From: Kitasatospora sp. A2-31
GTDB taxonomy: Bacteria > Actinomycetota > Actinomycetes > Streptomycetales > Streptomycetaceae
Length of the DNA: 64,000 nucleotides
Reading direction: 5' to 3'
Assembly (NCBI RefSeq): GCF_022288725.1
Contig: NZ_JAKNTA010000012.1
Coordinates: 49,868-113,867, forward strand
Shown: one piece after another, positions 33,715-41,714 of the stretch
Layout: every line of letters starts with the position of its first letter
Numbering within the stretch: the first letter of the stretch is position 1
Notes under the pieces: model-generated
Database searches by the model: none
Told to the model about the DNA's origin: nothing
Seen by the model: the letters and a program-made list of their open reading frames with translations, nothing else
Position numbers and translations under genes: made by a program

Positions 33715-34419
33715 ATGCTGGGTCAGTCACATGCGATCGGCGGGGCACTGCTCTACGCGGCCACCGCGCCGTTCCTGCCGGAGGCGGTGTTGGGCGCGCA
33801 GCCGCGGCCGAGCGAGGTGCTGGTCGGCACCCTGCTCTGCGCCGGGGCCGCGCTGCTGCCGGACCTCGACCACCACGACGCCACGCCCGCGCACCTGCTC
33901 GGTCCGCTGTCGAGGGGCCTGTGCCGTCTGGTGGGCCGGCTGTGCGGGGGCCACCGGCATGCGACGCACTCGCTGCTGTTCGTCGCGCTCACCGGGTGGG
34001 GCACCCGGATGGGCGTCATCCACCTCGGCGGCGGCTTCACCCTCGGTCTCACCTTCGTGCTCTTCGCCCTCGCGGCGCGGGCCCTGCACCTCCACCCACC
34101 GGGGCACGGGCCGACCGCGTGGATCACCTCCGTCGGTCTGGCCGGTGTCGGGACGGCGACGGTGGCCGCCTGGTTCACCTGCATCGACTTCTGGCTGCCC
34201 TACACCGTCTGCCTGGGCACGCTGAGCCACCTGCTCGGCGACTGCCTGACCCGCCGGGGCGCGCCCCTGCTCTGGCCCTACCGCAGGCGCTTCGAACTCG
34301 TGCTGGTCAGGCGGACCGGAGGGAAGGTGGAGTCCCGGCTCCTCGTCCCCTTGATGACCGTCGCCACGTTCGCGGCCCTGTGGTTCTCGGCCTTCGCCCC
34401 GCGTCTGGCTTCCGGTTGA
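33715..34419 (+). CDS. YdjM-like membrane-bound metal-dependent hydrolase family protein
   Basis: A 234-aa membrane protein of the YdjM (DUF457-type) family. It opens with MLGQSHAIGGALLYA, where the early His is a family hallmark, followed by LLPDLDHHDATPAHL (acidic/His metal motif), GGHRHATHSLLF (second His cluster) and GTLSHLLGDCLTRRGAPLLWPY (third conserved His-Asp block). Four to five helices intervene. The family is annotated as metal-dependent hydrolase from motifs; a biochemical role is not firmly known. ATG 33715 follows a GGGGG-rich ribosome site. Confidence 0.85.
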   Translation: MLGQSHAIGGALLYAATAPFLPEAVLGAQPRPSEVLVGTLLCAGAALLPDLDHHDATPAHLLGPLSRGLCRLVGRLCGGHRHATHSLLFVALTGWGTRMGVIHLGGGFTLGLTFVLFALAARALHLHPPGHGPTAWITSVGLAGVGTATVAAWFTCIDFWLPYTVCLGTLSHLLGDCLTRRGAPLLWPYRRRFELVLVRRTGGKVESRLLVPLMTVATFAALWFSAFAPRLASG

Positions 34420-34479
34420 GCCGAGAAGTGTGACCGGTCTGACAGACATGGCGCGGCACGGACGGGTTACCGGCTGGGG

Positions 34480-35322
34480 GTGGAGATTGCCGGTGTGGAC
34501 GTGGTGGCGCGCGGAGCGGGTGTGCGCGGGCCCCGAGGTGCGGTGTTCGAGAACCTGGACGTGAGTGTGGATCCCGGCGGACTGCTGGTGGTCCACGGGC
34601 CGGGCGGCTCGGGCCGGACGACGGTGCTGCTCGCGCTCGCGGGGCGGATGCGGCTGGACGGCGGCACGGTTCGGGTGGGCGGTGAAGTCCTGCCCCCGAA
34701 CGGCCGCCGGGTGAGAGAGCTGGTGGCCGTGGCCCGTGCAGAGCCCGCCATCGGGCTGGACCCGGACCTGCGGGTGCGGGAGCTGGTGGCCGAGCGCCGG
34801 TGGTTGAGCCGCCGGCTGAGCAGGGCGCAGGTCGCCGAGGCCTTCGCGGCCCTGGACCTCGACGTGGACCACAGGGCGCTGGTGCGCGACCTGCCCCCGG
34901 CGGAAGCGTTGGGCGTGGCCGTCGCGCTCGCCCTGGCCACGCGTCCCGCCGTGATCGTCGCGGACGACGTGGACCGCGGGTGTCCGGCGGACGATCGCAC
35001 GCGGGTCTGGCGGCTCCTCGACCGGGCCCGCCGGGTGGGCTGCACCGTCCTGGCGGGCGCCCTCGACCCTCCGGCAGCCGGCGGCGGCCTCGGCCCGGCG
35101 CCCGTACTGGTGGCCCTGCCCCGGCGGAGCCGACCGCCCGAGGAACGGGGACCGGACGGACCGGATGGACGGGACGGACCGGACGGACCGGACGCCTCGG
35201 ACGGACCGGACGCCTCGGACGGCTCGGACGCCTCGGATGAGGACGCGCGGCAGGAGCACGAACGGCGGGGGCCGGACGGCGGGCCGGACGGCTCGCCCCA
35301 GCGGAAGGAGGGGGCCGCATGA
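34480..35322 (+). CDS. ABC transporter ATP-binding subunit, atypical
   Basis: A 280-aa ATPase-like protein. Walker A is VVHGPGGSGRTTVLLALAGRM (about residues 37-57) and Walker B is RPAVIVADDVDRGC (DD in place of DE). The expected LSGGQ signature is replaced by VRDLPPAEALGVAVALALA (about 138-156), so the signature motif is largely lost. The final ~60 residues are an acidic Asp/Gly/Pro/Ser repeat (DGPDGPDASDGPDASDGSD). It starts at GTG 34480. Its stop overlaps the ATG of the YhgE/Pip permease (ATGA), implying a coupled pair, though YhgE/Pip permeases usually lack a dedicated ATPase. Confidence 0.75.
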   Translation: MEIAGVDVVARGAGVRGPRGAVFENLDVSVDPGGLLVVHGPGGSGRTTVLLALAGRMRLDGGTVRVGGEVLPPNGRRVRELVAVARAEPAIGLDPDLRVRELVAERRWLSRRLSRAQVAEAFAALDLDVDHRALVRDLPPAEALGVAVALALATRPAVIVADDVDRGCPADDRTRVWRLLDRARRVGCTVLAGALDPPAAGGGLGPAPVLVALPRRSRPPEERGPDGPDGRDGPDGPDASDGPDASDGSDASDEDARQEHERRGPDGGPDGSPQRKEGAA

Positions 35323-37259
35323 CGGCGATCAGGCTCGCGGTGCTGGAACTGCGCAGCTTCCGGGGCCCGCTGAGGCGGTTCGTCCCCCTGGTGCTGTGTC
35401 TGGTTCCTCTGCTGTACGGCGCCATGTACCTGTGGGCGAACTGGGATCCCTACGGGAAGACGGGGCACATCCCCGTGGCGGTGGTCGACGAGGACCTGCC
35501 GGCCCAGACCCGGCAGGGGCAGCAGGTGGACGCGGGCGCGCAGGTCGTGACGGAGCTCAAAGCCTCACGGGAGTTCGACTGGGCGTTCGTCGACGAGGCC
35601 ACGGCCCGCACCGGCCTGGAGCGCGGGCGCTACTCCTTCACGGTTCACATCCCCGCGGACTTCAGCGCCCGCCTGGCCACCGGTCCCGACGCACAGCCCG
35701 AACAGGCCAGGATCCACATCCGGCTCAACGACGCGAACAACTACATCGCGGGCGTCATGACGGAGGTCGTCCAGGCGAAGCTGCAGGAGCAGGTCAACGC
35801 CGCTGCGCACGGGGCCTACGTCCGCGGCGTCTACGGCCGGTTGGCGGACGTCAGCGGAAAGCTGGACACCGCGGCGCGGGCGGCGCAGGGACTCGTGAAC
35901 GCCACCACCGTCGCCCAGCAGGGGAGTTCCGCCGCCGTCGGCGCCGGCGCCACGCTGCAGGCCGGGTCCGCCCAGCTCGCCGACGGCGCCCGGAAGCTCA
36001 GCCAGGCCACGAGCCAGGTGCACGCGGCGGCCGCCGCCCTCGATGAGGCCGCCCCGCAGCTGGACTCGGCCACCGGCACCCTGGTCGGCGCGGCCGCCCT
36101 CGTCTCCCAGGGCGTGGACGCCGTCCACATCGCCACGTCAACGGTGAAGGAGGGAACCGCCAAGGCGGCTGCCGGTCTGGACCGCCTGGCCCAGGCACAC
36201 CCGGGGCTGAGCGATGACCCCTTGTTCCAGCGCGTCAGGCAGGACGCTTCGGCGGCCGACACCACCGCCGGCCAGATCGAGGGCCAGGCCGCGACCGCCG
36301 GCGGAAACGCCCGCGCGGCGCTCCAGCAGGCCGCCAACCTCCAGAAGGCAGTGGCAGCCGCCCAGCAGTCCGCCCGGAACGCCCGGACGCCCCTGGCGCT
36401 GGTCGACTCCGGCGCCCAGAGCATCGCCGCAGGGACCTCCACGGTGTCCACGGGCCTGTCCGCCCTCCAGCAGGGTTCCGGAGCGCTGAAGACGGCCGCC
36501 GACCAGGCCAACACCGGTGCCACCACGCTGGCGAACCTCATCGACGACGGCCGGAAGCAGGTCCCCGTCCTGGACGCCGGTCAACTGAGCCATGCCTCCC
36601 AGGTGCTGGGGACGCCCGTCGAGATCGACCGGTCGAACCTTCATCCCGCCGGCGTCTACGGCCGCGGGCTCGCGCCGTTCTTCTTCGGCGTCGCCCTGTG
36701 GGTGTTCGGACTCTTCGCCTACCTCTTCCTGCGACCGGTCAACACCAGGGCGCTGGCCGCCCGCACCCGGGCCTCCACCCTCGCCGTGGCGGGCTGGCTC
36801 CCGGCCGCCGCGCTGGGCGCGCTCGGAGCCCTGATCCTCTACGGCGTGGTCAGCGCGGGTCTCGGACTGCACGCAGTGGCTCCTTGGAAGACCGTTCTGC
36901 TCCTCCTGGTCGGTGCGGCCGCGTTCGTCGCCATCGACCACTGCCTGCGGACCGCGTTCGGCACCGCGGGTGACGTCCTGTCACTGATTTTGCTGATCCT
37001 GCAGCTCACGGCGTCCGGCGGCCTGTACCCGATGCAGACCACCCCGGCGCCGTTCCAGGCGGTCCACGCCTTCCTGCCGATGACCTACCTGGTCGACGGC
37101 CTCCGCGTGACGATCAGCGGTGGCCTCGCCTCCCACCTCACCCGGGACATCGCCCTCCTGGTGGGCTTCGGCGTCCTGTTCCTGTGCCTCACGTCGCTCG
37201 TCCTGCGCCGTCGGCGCGTGTGGACGGTCGCCCGTCTCCACCCCGACCTGGAGCTGTGA
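35319..37259 (+). CDS. YhgE/Pip-domain ABC-2-type membrane protein
   Basis: A 646-aa permease. One N-terminal helix (RFVPLVLCLVPLLYGAMYLW, residues 20-39) is followed by the YhgE/Pip N-terminal domain (DPYGKTGHIPVAVVDED, TLIERGRYSFTVHIP-like segments). A very long Ala/Gln/Thr-rich coiled extracytoplasmic region (about 160-440) follows. A C-terminal five- to six-helix ABC-2 domain begins at YGRGLAPFFFGVALWVFGLFAYLFLRP and contains LSLILLILQLTASGGLYPMQTTPAPFQAVHAFLPMTYLVDGLR, the Pip signature. Family members include phage-receptor and type VII-associated proteins. Coupled by a 4-bp overlap to the ATPase-like gene. Confidence 0.88.
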   Translation: MTAIRLAVLELRSFRGPLRRFVPLVLCLVPLLYGAMYLWANWDPYGKTGHIPVAVVDEDLPAQTRQGQQVDAGAQVVTELKASREFDWAFVDEATARTGLERGRYSFTVHIPADFSARLATGPDAQPEQARIHIRLNDANNYIAGVMTEVVQAKLQEQVNAAAHGAYVRGVYGRLADVSGKLDTAARAAQGLVNATTVAQQGSSAAVGAGATLQAGSAQLADGARKLSQATSQVHAAAAALDEAAPQLDSATGTLVGAAALVSQGVDAVHIATSTVKEGTAKAAAGLDRLAQAHPGLSDDPLFQRVRQDASAADTTAGQIEGQAATAGGNARAALQQAANLQKAVAAAQQSARNARTPLALVDSGAQSIAAGTSTVSTGLSALQQGSGALKTAADQANTGATTLANLIDDGRKQVPVLDAGQLSHASQVLGTPVEIDRSNLHPAGVYGRGLAPFFFGVALWVFGLFAYLFLRPVNTRALAARTRASTLAVAGWLPAAALGALGALILYGVVSAGLGLHAVAPWKTVLLLLVGAAAFVAIDHCLRTAFGTAGDVLSLILLILQLTASGGLYPMQTTPAPFQAVHAFLPMTYLVDGLRVTISGGLASHLTRDIALLVGFGVLFLCLTSLVLRRRRVWTVARLHPDLEL

Positions 37260-37447
37260 CGAACGGTCAGGATGGTAAGGAGGGCAGCTGCGCCGCACCG
37301 TCCATCTCGGTCACGGCCGGGCCCCGGCTTCGGCGGCGGCCCGGCAATCCGCAGGAATCCCAGCGCAGCGGGGAGTCCCGGCCTTCAGTACAGGCCGGTC
37401 AGCGTCGCCGTTGACCACCGGCCGGCAGGGCCGCGGGGGGTCCGGCG

Positions 37448-37843
37448 TCATCGAGGGGCAGCGAGCGCCTCGTCGACCGAGGGATGGAGGGAGAAGACCG
37501 TGTCGGCCCCCGTGATGCCCAGCAGTCTCGTGATCGCCCGCGACGGTGCTGCGAGGCGGAACGGGATTCCGGCCGCGGTTGCGTTCATGCGTGTCTTCAG
37601 CAGCAGGTTCAGGCCTGAGGAGTCGCAGAAACCGAGGTGCTCGAGGTCGGCCACCAACAGAGGGGGAGATGCGGCGACCGCCTCCTGCAGCGCAGTGCGG
37701 GCCTCGGCGAGGTTCTCGAGGTCCAGATCGCCCGTGAAGCTGCACACGGCCGCCTCGTTCGCGGTGCGCCACACCCGAACGGTGAGACCCGCGGCGGACG
37801 TGGGCTCCGGCGGTGCGGCAACGGTCTTGTCCTGGGCTGGCAA
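37448..37843 (-). CDS. STAS-domain anti-anti-sigma factor (second copy)
   Basis: A 131-aa SpoIIAA-type protein. I chose TTG 37843 because GGAGGGG sits just upstream, the same leader layout as the paralogue at 31449; a TTG at 37855 is the alternative. The domain reads CSFTGDLDLENLAEARTALQEAV, then the phospho-acceptor loop LEHLGFCDSSGLNLLLKTR and LLGITGADTVFSLHPSVDEAL. It closely matches the first STAS protein, so the two may compete for the same HATPase partner. No kinase or sigma gene is immediately adjacent. Confidence 0.83.
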   Translation of the reverse strand: MPAQDKTVAAPPEPTSAAGLTVRVWRTANEAAVCSFTGDLDLENLAEARTALQEAVAASPPLLVADLEHLGFCDSSGLNLLLKTRMNATAAGIPFRLAAPSRAITRLLGITGADTVFSLHPSVDEALAAPR

Positions 37844-38042
37844 CGTCCCCTCCAACGAAGATGTTTCATGACCCTATGCATGCCGCCCCTGGGCAGCCAA
37901 ATCGCGGAGGCACCACGCGTCGTGCACCAGGAGCACTCGTCGCTCCGGAGGCCGTTCAGCCTGCGTTCCGGCCGTCCCGCGACTTCTCCGGGGTCGCGAG
38001 GGCGTTCGCCGGGACCTCCGTCGCCGGGTGTTCGACGTGCCG

Positions 38043-39260
38043 CTAGAGGTGCTCGCCGAGGGTGGTGCCCGCCGGAGCGCCCGGGAGGACGTAGGCCACG
38101 GCGGACGCGGTGTGTTCGAGGAAGGGGTTGAGGGCGTCCCGGGCGGCGAGACGGTTCTGGACGCGCGTGAACTGGGCGGGGTCGCGCATGAAGGCGCAGA
38201 AGAGCAGCCCGCGGTCGCCGGGGCCGTCGTCGTAGCTGTAGCCGCGGCGGAGCATCCGGGATCCGCCGTCGAGGCGGGGACTGGTCAGGCGGACGTGCGC
38301 GGTGACGGGGATGACGTAGGAGCCGTCCGGCCGCTTGGCGTAGATGTCCGGGTCGTCGTGCTCGGCGGTGCCCGTCAGCGGGGAGCCGTCGCCCCTGCGC
38401 CGGCCCATCGCGAGGTTCTGCCCGTCCTCGGGGAGGGCGGCGAACGCGGCGGTGTCCATGCGGATCCGCCGGTAGACCAGGACGGTGCCGTTCTCGTGCG
38501 GGCCCGGCGGGCCCCACACCCACTGCCGGGCGGTCGCCTCGTCGGGGTTGGCGGTGCCGTCCTTGAAGCCGAACAGGTTGCGGGGCGTGGCGCCGGCGTC
38601 CACGGGCGGCAGGAAGCCGGACTGGGCCCAGCGCGGCACGGCGCCGGCCGCCCGGGCGGCGGTCGTCACGAGTTCGCCGACGACGGCGAGCGTCCAGCGG
38701 TCCTCGGCGCACAACTGGACCACCAGGTCACCGCCGCTGCGGGCCGGGTCGAGGCGGTCGCCCGGGAACGGCGGCAGGTCGGCCAGTCCGGCGGGGACGG
38801 CGAGGTCCAGCCGGGCGGCGAGCTCGGGGCCGACACCGACCAGGGAGGTGAGCCGGGCGGTGCCGGCGTCCTGCAGGCGCGGGTCGGGTGACGGCCCGGT
38901 CACCGCGCTCGACAGCGTGCGCGTCCACGCGGCGAGGAGGGTGCGCAGGATCTCCCGGTCCGCGGCGGCGGAGGTTTGCGGAAGGCCGAAGGCGAGCAGC
39001 TGGGTCGCCGCGGGCTGCGGGAACGTCACCCCCGTCTGCCGGAGACCGTGGAAGGGGAGCGCGGCCTGCGGGGGCGGCGCGCCGGTGGCGTCCGTGCGGC
39101 CGGACGGACGCCCGCCGTCCGCCAGTTCGGCGGCTGCCGCGCCGACGCCGGCGGCGAGCACCGCCCCGGCGGCCAGTAGCGCCCGTCGCCGCCCGACACC
39201 GGCCGCGGAGGATCCGCTCGACGGTTGTGCGTTTTCCGGTTCGGTGGGCATGCGGCCCAT
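38043..39260 (-). CDS. Tat-exported Dyp-type peroxidase
   Basis: A ~405-aa haem peroxidase of the EfeB/DyP class. The N-terminus has GVGRRRALLAAGAVLAAGVGAAAAELA, a Tat-like signal (RRR plus hydrophobic stretch, about residues 22-48). The family GXXDG motif is FGFKDGTANPDE (catalytic Asp), the proximal haem His is in VIPVTAHVRLTSP, and the C-terminal LLFCAFMRDPAQFTRVQNRLA is conserved. Starts at ATG 39260 or 39251 are both possible. It is divergent from the beta-helix lipoprotein at 39283, with only 22-31 bp between starts, so promoters must overlap coding sequence. No EfeU/EfeO genes are nearby. Confidence 0.87.
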   Translation of the reverse strand: MGRMPTEPENAQPSSGSSAAGVGRRRALLAAGAVLAAGVGAAAAELADGGRPSGRTDATGAPPPQAALPFHGLRQTGVTFPQPAATQLLAFGLPQTSAAADREILRTLLAAWTRTLSSAVTGPSPDPRLQDAGTARLTSLVGVGPELAARLDLAVPAGLADLPPFPGDRLDPARSGGDLVVQLCAEDRWTLAVVGELVTTAARAAGAVPRWAQSGFLPPVDAGATPRNLFGFKDGTANPDEATARQWVWGPPGPHENGTVLVYRRIRMDTAAFAALPEDGQNLAMGRRRGDGSPLTGTAEHDDPDIYAKRPDGSYVIPVTAHVRLTSPRLDGGSRMLRRGYSYDDGPGDRGLLFCAFMRDPAQFTRVQNRLAARDALNPFLEHTASAVAYVLPGAPAGTTLGEHL

Positions 39261-39282
39261 TGGAGACGATAGAACACGTACC

Positions 39283-40656
39283 ATGCAAATCACGCCTCCT
39301 GATCGCCCGTTGACGACCGCACCCGTCCGCCCCACGAAACCCCGGGCGGTGCTGGGACGCCTGCTGGTCCTGGCCCTCCCGCTCGCCGTGGCGGCCACCG
39401 GGTGCTCCTCGACGGGGTCGGCGTCGGGCGACGCCGAGCATCCGGCCGGGAGCGTGGTCCGCGTACCGGAGGACGTCCCCACCGTCCAGAAGGCGGTGGA
39501 CGTCGCGCGTGAGGGCGAGACGGTGCTGATCGGCCCCGGCACGTACCGCGAGAGCGTGCGGGTCACCAAGCGCAACCTCGTGGTGCGCGGGACGGACCGC
39601 AACGCCGTGTTGTTCGACGGCGGACTCCGCCTGGCCAACGGCATCACCGTCACCGGCCCCGGCTCCGTGGTGGAGAACCTCACCGTCCACGGGTACCTGG
39701 CCAACGGCGTCCTCTTCACCGGCGTCACCGACGAGAAGCTGCAGCAGCGCGGCGCCGGCGGCTCGGCCTACGACCCGCTGGACACCGCCCGCTTCCCGCC
39801 CGTCCAGGGCTTCCGGGCGACGCGGGTGACGGCCTACAACAACGGCCTGTACGGCATCTACGCCTTCGACGCGCGCAGCGGCGTGATCGAGGACTCCTAC
39901 GCCTCCGGGCACGCAGACTCCGGGATCTACGTCGGCCAGTGCAAGCCCTGCGACACCGTGGTGCGCGGCAACACCGTGGAACGCAACGCGGTCGGCGTCG
40001 AGCTGACCAACGCCTCGGACGGTCTGTCGATCCTCGGCAACCGGGCGGTCGGCAACCGCGTGGGCGTCACGGTGAACTCCAACGATCTGGAGGCGCTGGC
40101 CCCGCAGCACGGTGCCGTGATCGCGGGCAACGTGGTCGCCGACAACAACGCCGCCGACACGCCCGAACAGGCGGACGGTGGCTTCGGCATCGGCATCGGG
40201 ATCGGCGGCGGGACCGCCAACCGGGTGGAGCGCAACCTCGTCCGCGGCAACCGCGCGGCCGGGGTGGTGGTCACCGATCCGCCCGGGCACCCGGCGGGCG
40301 GCAACCGCGTCGAGGGCAACCTGGTGGACGGCAACGGGGCCGATCTCGTCCTGGCATCGGTCGACACCGGCAACTGCTTCAGCGGCAACCGGCCGACCGT
40401 GCAGAGCCCCGAGGGTCTGGAGACCGCGGCGGGCTGCGGCGGCCCGGGGCACGGCCCGCTCGGCGCCGGCCGCACCGCTCCCGTCCAGGCTCCGCCGGGT
40501 GTCCCGTTCAGCCAGGTGCCGGCTCCGCCCGCCCAGCCGTCGCTGCCCGACCCGTCGGCCCCCGGACGGCCGGCGACCGACCTGCCGGGGACCGTGGACC
40601 CGGGTTCCTACCCGCTGCCGGCGGACGCCGGACCGCTCCCGGACCGACCGGCGTGA
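39283..40656 (+). CDS. Right-handed beta-helix lipoprotein (NosD-like)
   Basis: A 457-aa lipoprotein. The signal ends in a lipobox (LALPLAVAATGC, Cys about residue 38). The mature part begins VRVPEDVPTVQKAVDVAREGETVLIGPGTYRESVRVTKRNLVVRG, typical of parallel beta-helix (NosD/PbH1) proteins. It continues with PbH1 repeats such as YASGHADSGIYVGQC, GNTVERNAVGVELTNASDG, GNRAVGNRVGVTVNSND and RNLVRGNRAAGVVVTDPPG. The last ~75 residues are Pro-rich. Such proteins often bind carbohydrate or assist metalloprotein maturation. Very close divergence from the peroxidase suggests co-regulation. Confidence 0.87.
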   Translation: MQITPPDRPLTTAPVRPTKPRAVLGRLLVLALPLAVAATGCSSTGSASGDAEHPAGSVVRVPEDVPTVQKAVDVAREGETVLIGPGTYRESVRVTKRNLVVRGTDRNAVLFDGGLRLANGITVTGPGSVVENLTVHGYLANGVLFTGVTDEKLQQRGAGGSAYDPLDTARFPPVQGFRATRVTAYNNGLYGIYAFDARSGVIEDSYASGHADSGIYVGQCKPCDTVVRGNTVERNAVGVELTNASDGLSILGNRAVGNRVGVTVNSNDLEALAPQHGAVIAGNVVADNNAADTPEQADGGFGIGIGIGGGTANRVERNLVRGNRAAGVVVTDPPGHPAGGNRVEGNLVDGNGADLVLASVDTGNCFSGNRPTVQSPEGLETAAGCGGPGHGPLGAGRTAPVQAPPGVPFSQVPAPPAQPSLPDPSAPGRPATDLPGTVDPGSYPLPADAGPLPDRPA

Positions 40657-40660
40657 GGGC

Positions 40661-40700
40661 GCCCGTCCGTCCGGTCCGTCGCCGGGCCGGACGGACGGGC
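40661..40700 (+). terminator. Terminator hairpin after the beta-helix lipoprotein gene
   Basis: GCCCGTCCGTCCGG (40661-40674) pairs perfectly with CCGGACGGACGGGC (40687-40700) around a 12-nt loop, starting five bases after the stop codon. Confidence 0.8.
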
Positions 40701-40782
40701 CCGGCCACTGCGGGTGCCGGGAGCCGACGCGGGAGGTCGGTTCCGGGGTCGGCACCCGGAGCCGTCCCTGAGGCGTCGGGTG

Positions 40783-41571
40783 TCAGCCGGTGAGCCACGG
40801 CGCCTCGGGGAACTTCGCCGACCCGTCGTGGCCGCCGAAGTCCAGCGTGGCCGGCGTGCCCAGACCGGGCATCTGCATCGTGACCCGCCGCAGCGTGCCG
40901 TCGCCGTCGACCCAGTAGGTCAGCGGTGACCGCGCGCCGTCCGCTGCGGCGCCCTGGGCCCGCGGACCGGCGAACCGGTCGTGGTCGCGGCCGTCGATCC
41001 GGTCGCGGCCGAGCCGGCGTGCCCCGGACTGGGCGAGCAGCAACGGGTTGTCGGGCCGGTCCGCGCCCAGCTCGACCAGCAGCCGGAGCCCTGCGTCCAG
41101 GGGGTCCGCGGTGTACGCGCGCGGCGACCAGCCCTGGCGGGGGACGCGCTCGGCCTGCTCCCAGGCCGGGCCGTCGGTACCGGCCGGTTCGGGGGCGAGC
41201 CCGAGGCCGCCGGCGTCCCAGACGACGAGTCCGTGGTCGAGCGGGCCGCTCGCCCCGGTGACCCGGTAGCGGCCCACGCCCCGGCGGGCGCGGTAGTCCA
41301 CGATTCCCTCGACCCGGACGTCGACGCCCCCGCCCTCGGCGGCGGCGAGCGTCACTGTGATCGGGCTGGCCTGGTACAGGTTCAGGCGTGACAGGGCCAG
41401 CCGGGAGGCCTCCTCGACGGTCACCGGTCGCTCCCCGGCCTCTTCGGTGACGGCCCGGTAGGCGGCGAGGCCACCCGTCGCCGTCGCGCACACCACGAGC
41501 GCGATCAGCGCTCGGAGCCGGAGGGTCCGACCACGGGCCCCGCGCGGGGCTGCCGTCGTCTTCCGGGCCAT
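40783..41571 (-). CDS. Membrane-anchored exported protein of unknown function
   Basis: A 262-aa protein with an N-terminal anchor or uncleaved signal (LRLRALIALVVCATATGGLAAYRAV, about residues 16-40). The extracytoplasmic part (EEASRLALSRLNLYQASPITVTLAAAEGGGVDVRVEGIVDYRARRGVGRYRV ... PLTYWVDGDGTLRRVTMQMPGLGTPATLDFGG) has the alternating strand pattern of LppX/LprG-like or outer lipoprotein-carrier folds, but I cannot assign it firmly. It follows the LPxTG surface-protein gene on the same strand, with a strong hairpin between them, and converges on the beta-helix lipoprotein gene. Confidence 0.7.
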   Translation of the reverse strand: MARKTTAAPRGARGRTLRLRALIALVVCATATGGLAAYRAVTEEAGERPVTVEEASRLALSRLNLYQASPITVTLAAAEGGGVDVRVEGIVDYRARRGVGRYRVTGASGPLDHGLVVWDAGGLGLAPEPAGTDGPAWEQAERVPRQGWSPRAYTADPLDAGLRLLVELGADRPDNPLLLAQSGARRLGRDRIDGRDHDRFAGPRAQGAAADGARSPLTYWVDGDGTLRRVTMQMPGLGTPATLDFGGHDGSAKFPEAPWLTG

Positions 41572-41602
41572 GCGATCGCCTTCTCTCGTCGGTCGGTCAC
41601 GA

Positions 41603-41649
41603 CGGTCGGGCGGGCCCGCGGACCTCGGGTCCGCCGGCCCGCCCGACCG
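41603..41649 (-). terminator. Terminator hairpin between the surface-protein and membrane-protein genes
   Basis: A 14-bp perfect outer stem (CGGTCGGGCGGGCC with GGCCCGCCCGACCG), one C-C mismatch and a further 6 bp (GCGGAC/GTCCGC) surround a 5-nt loop. It follows the stop of the 945-aa gene by 65 bp. Confidence 0.8.
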
Positions 41650-41714
41650 CTACCGGTACTCGGGCACCGGCCCTTGCCCGGACCCGGGTGGGCCCGGCAA
41701 GGGGGTGCTTCCTG

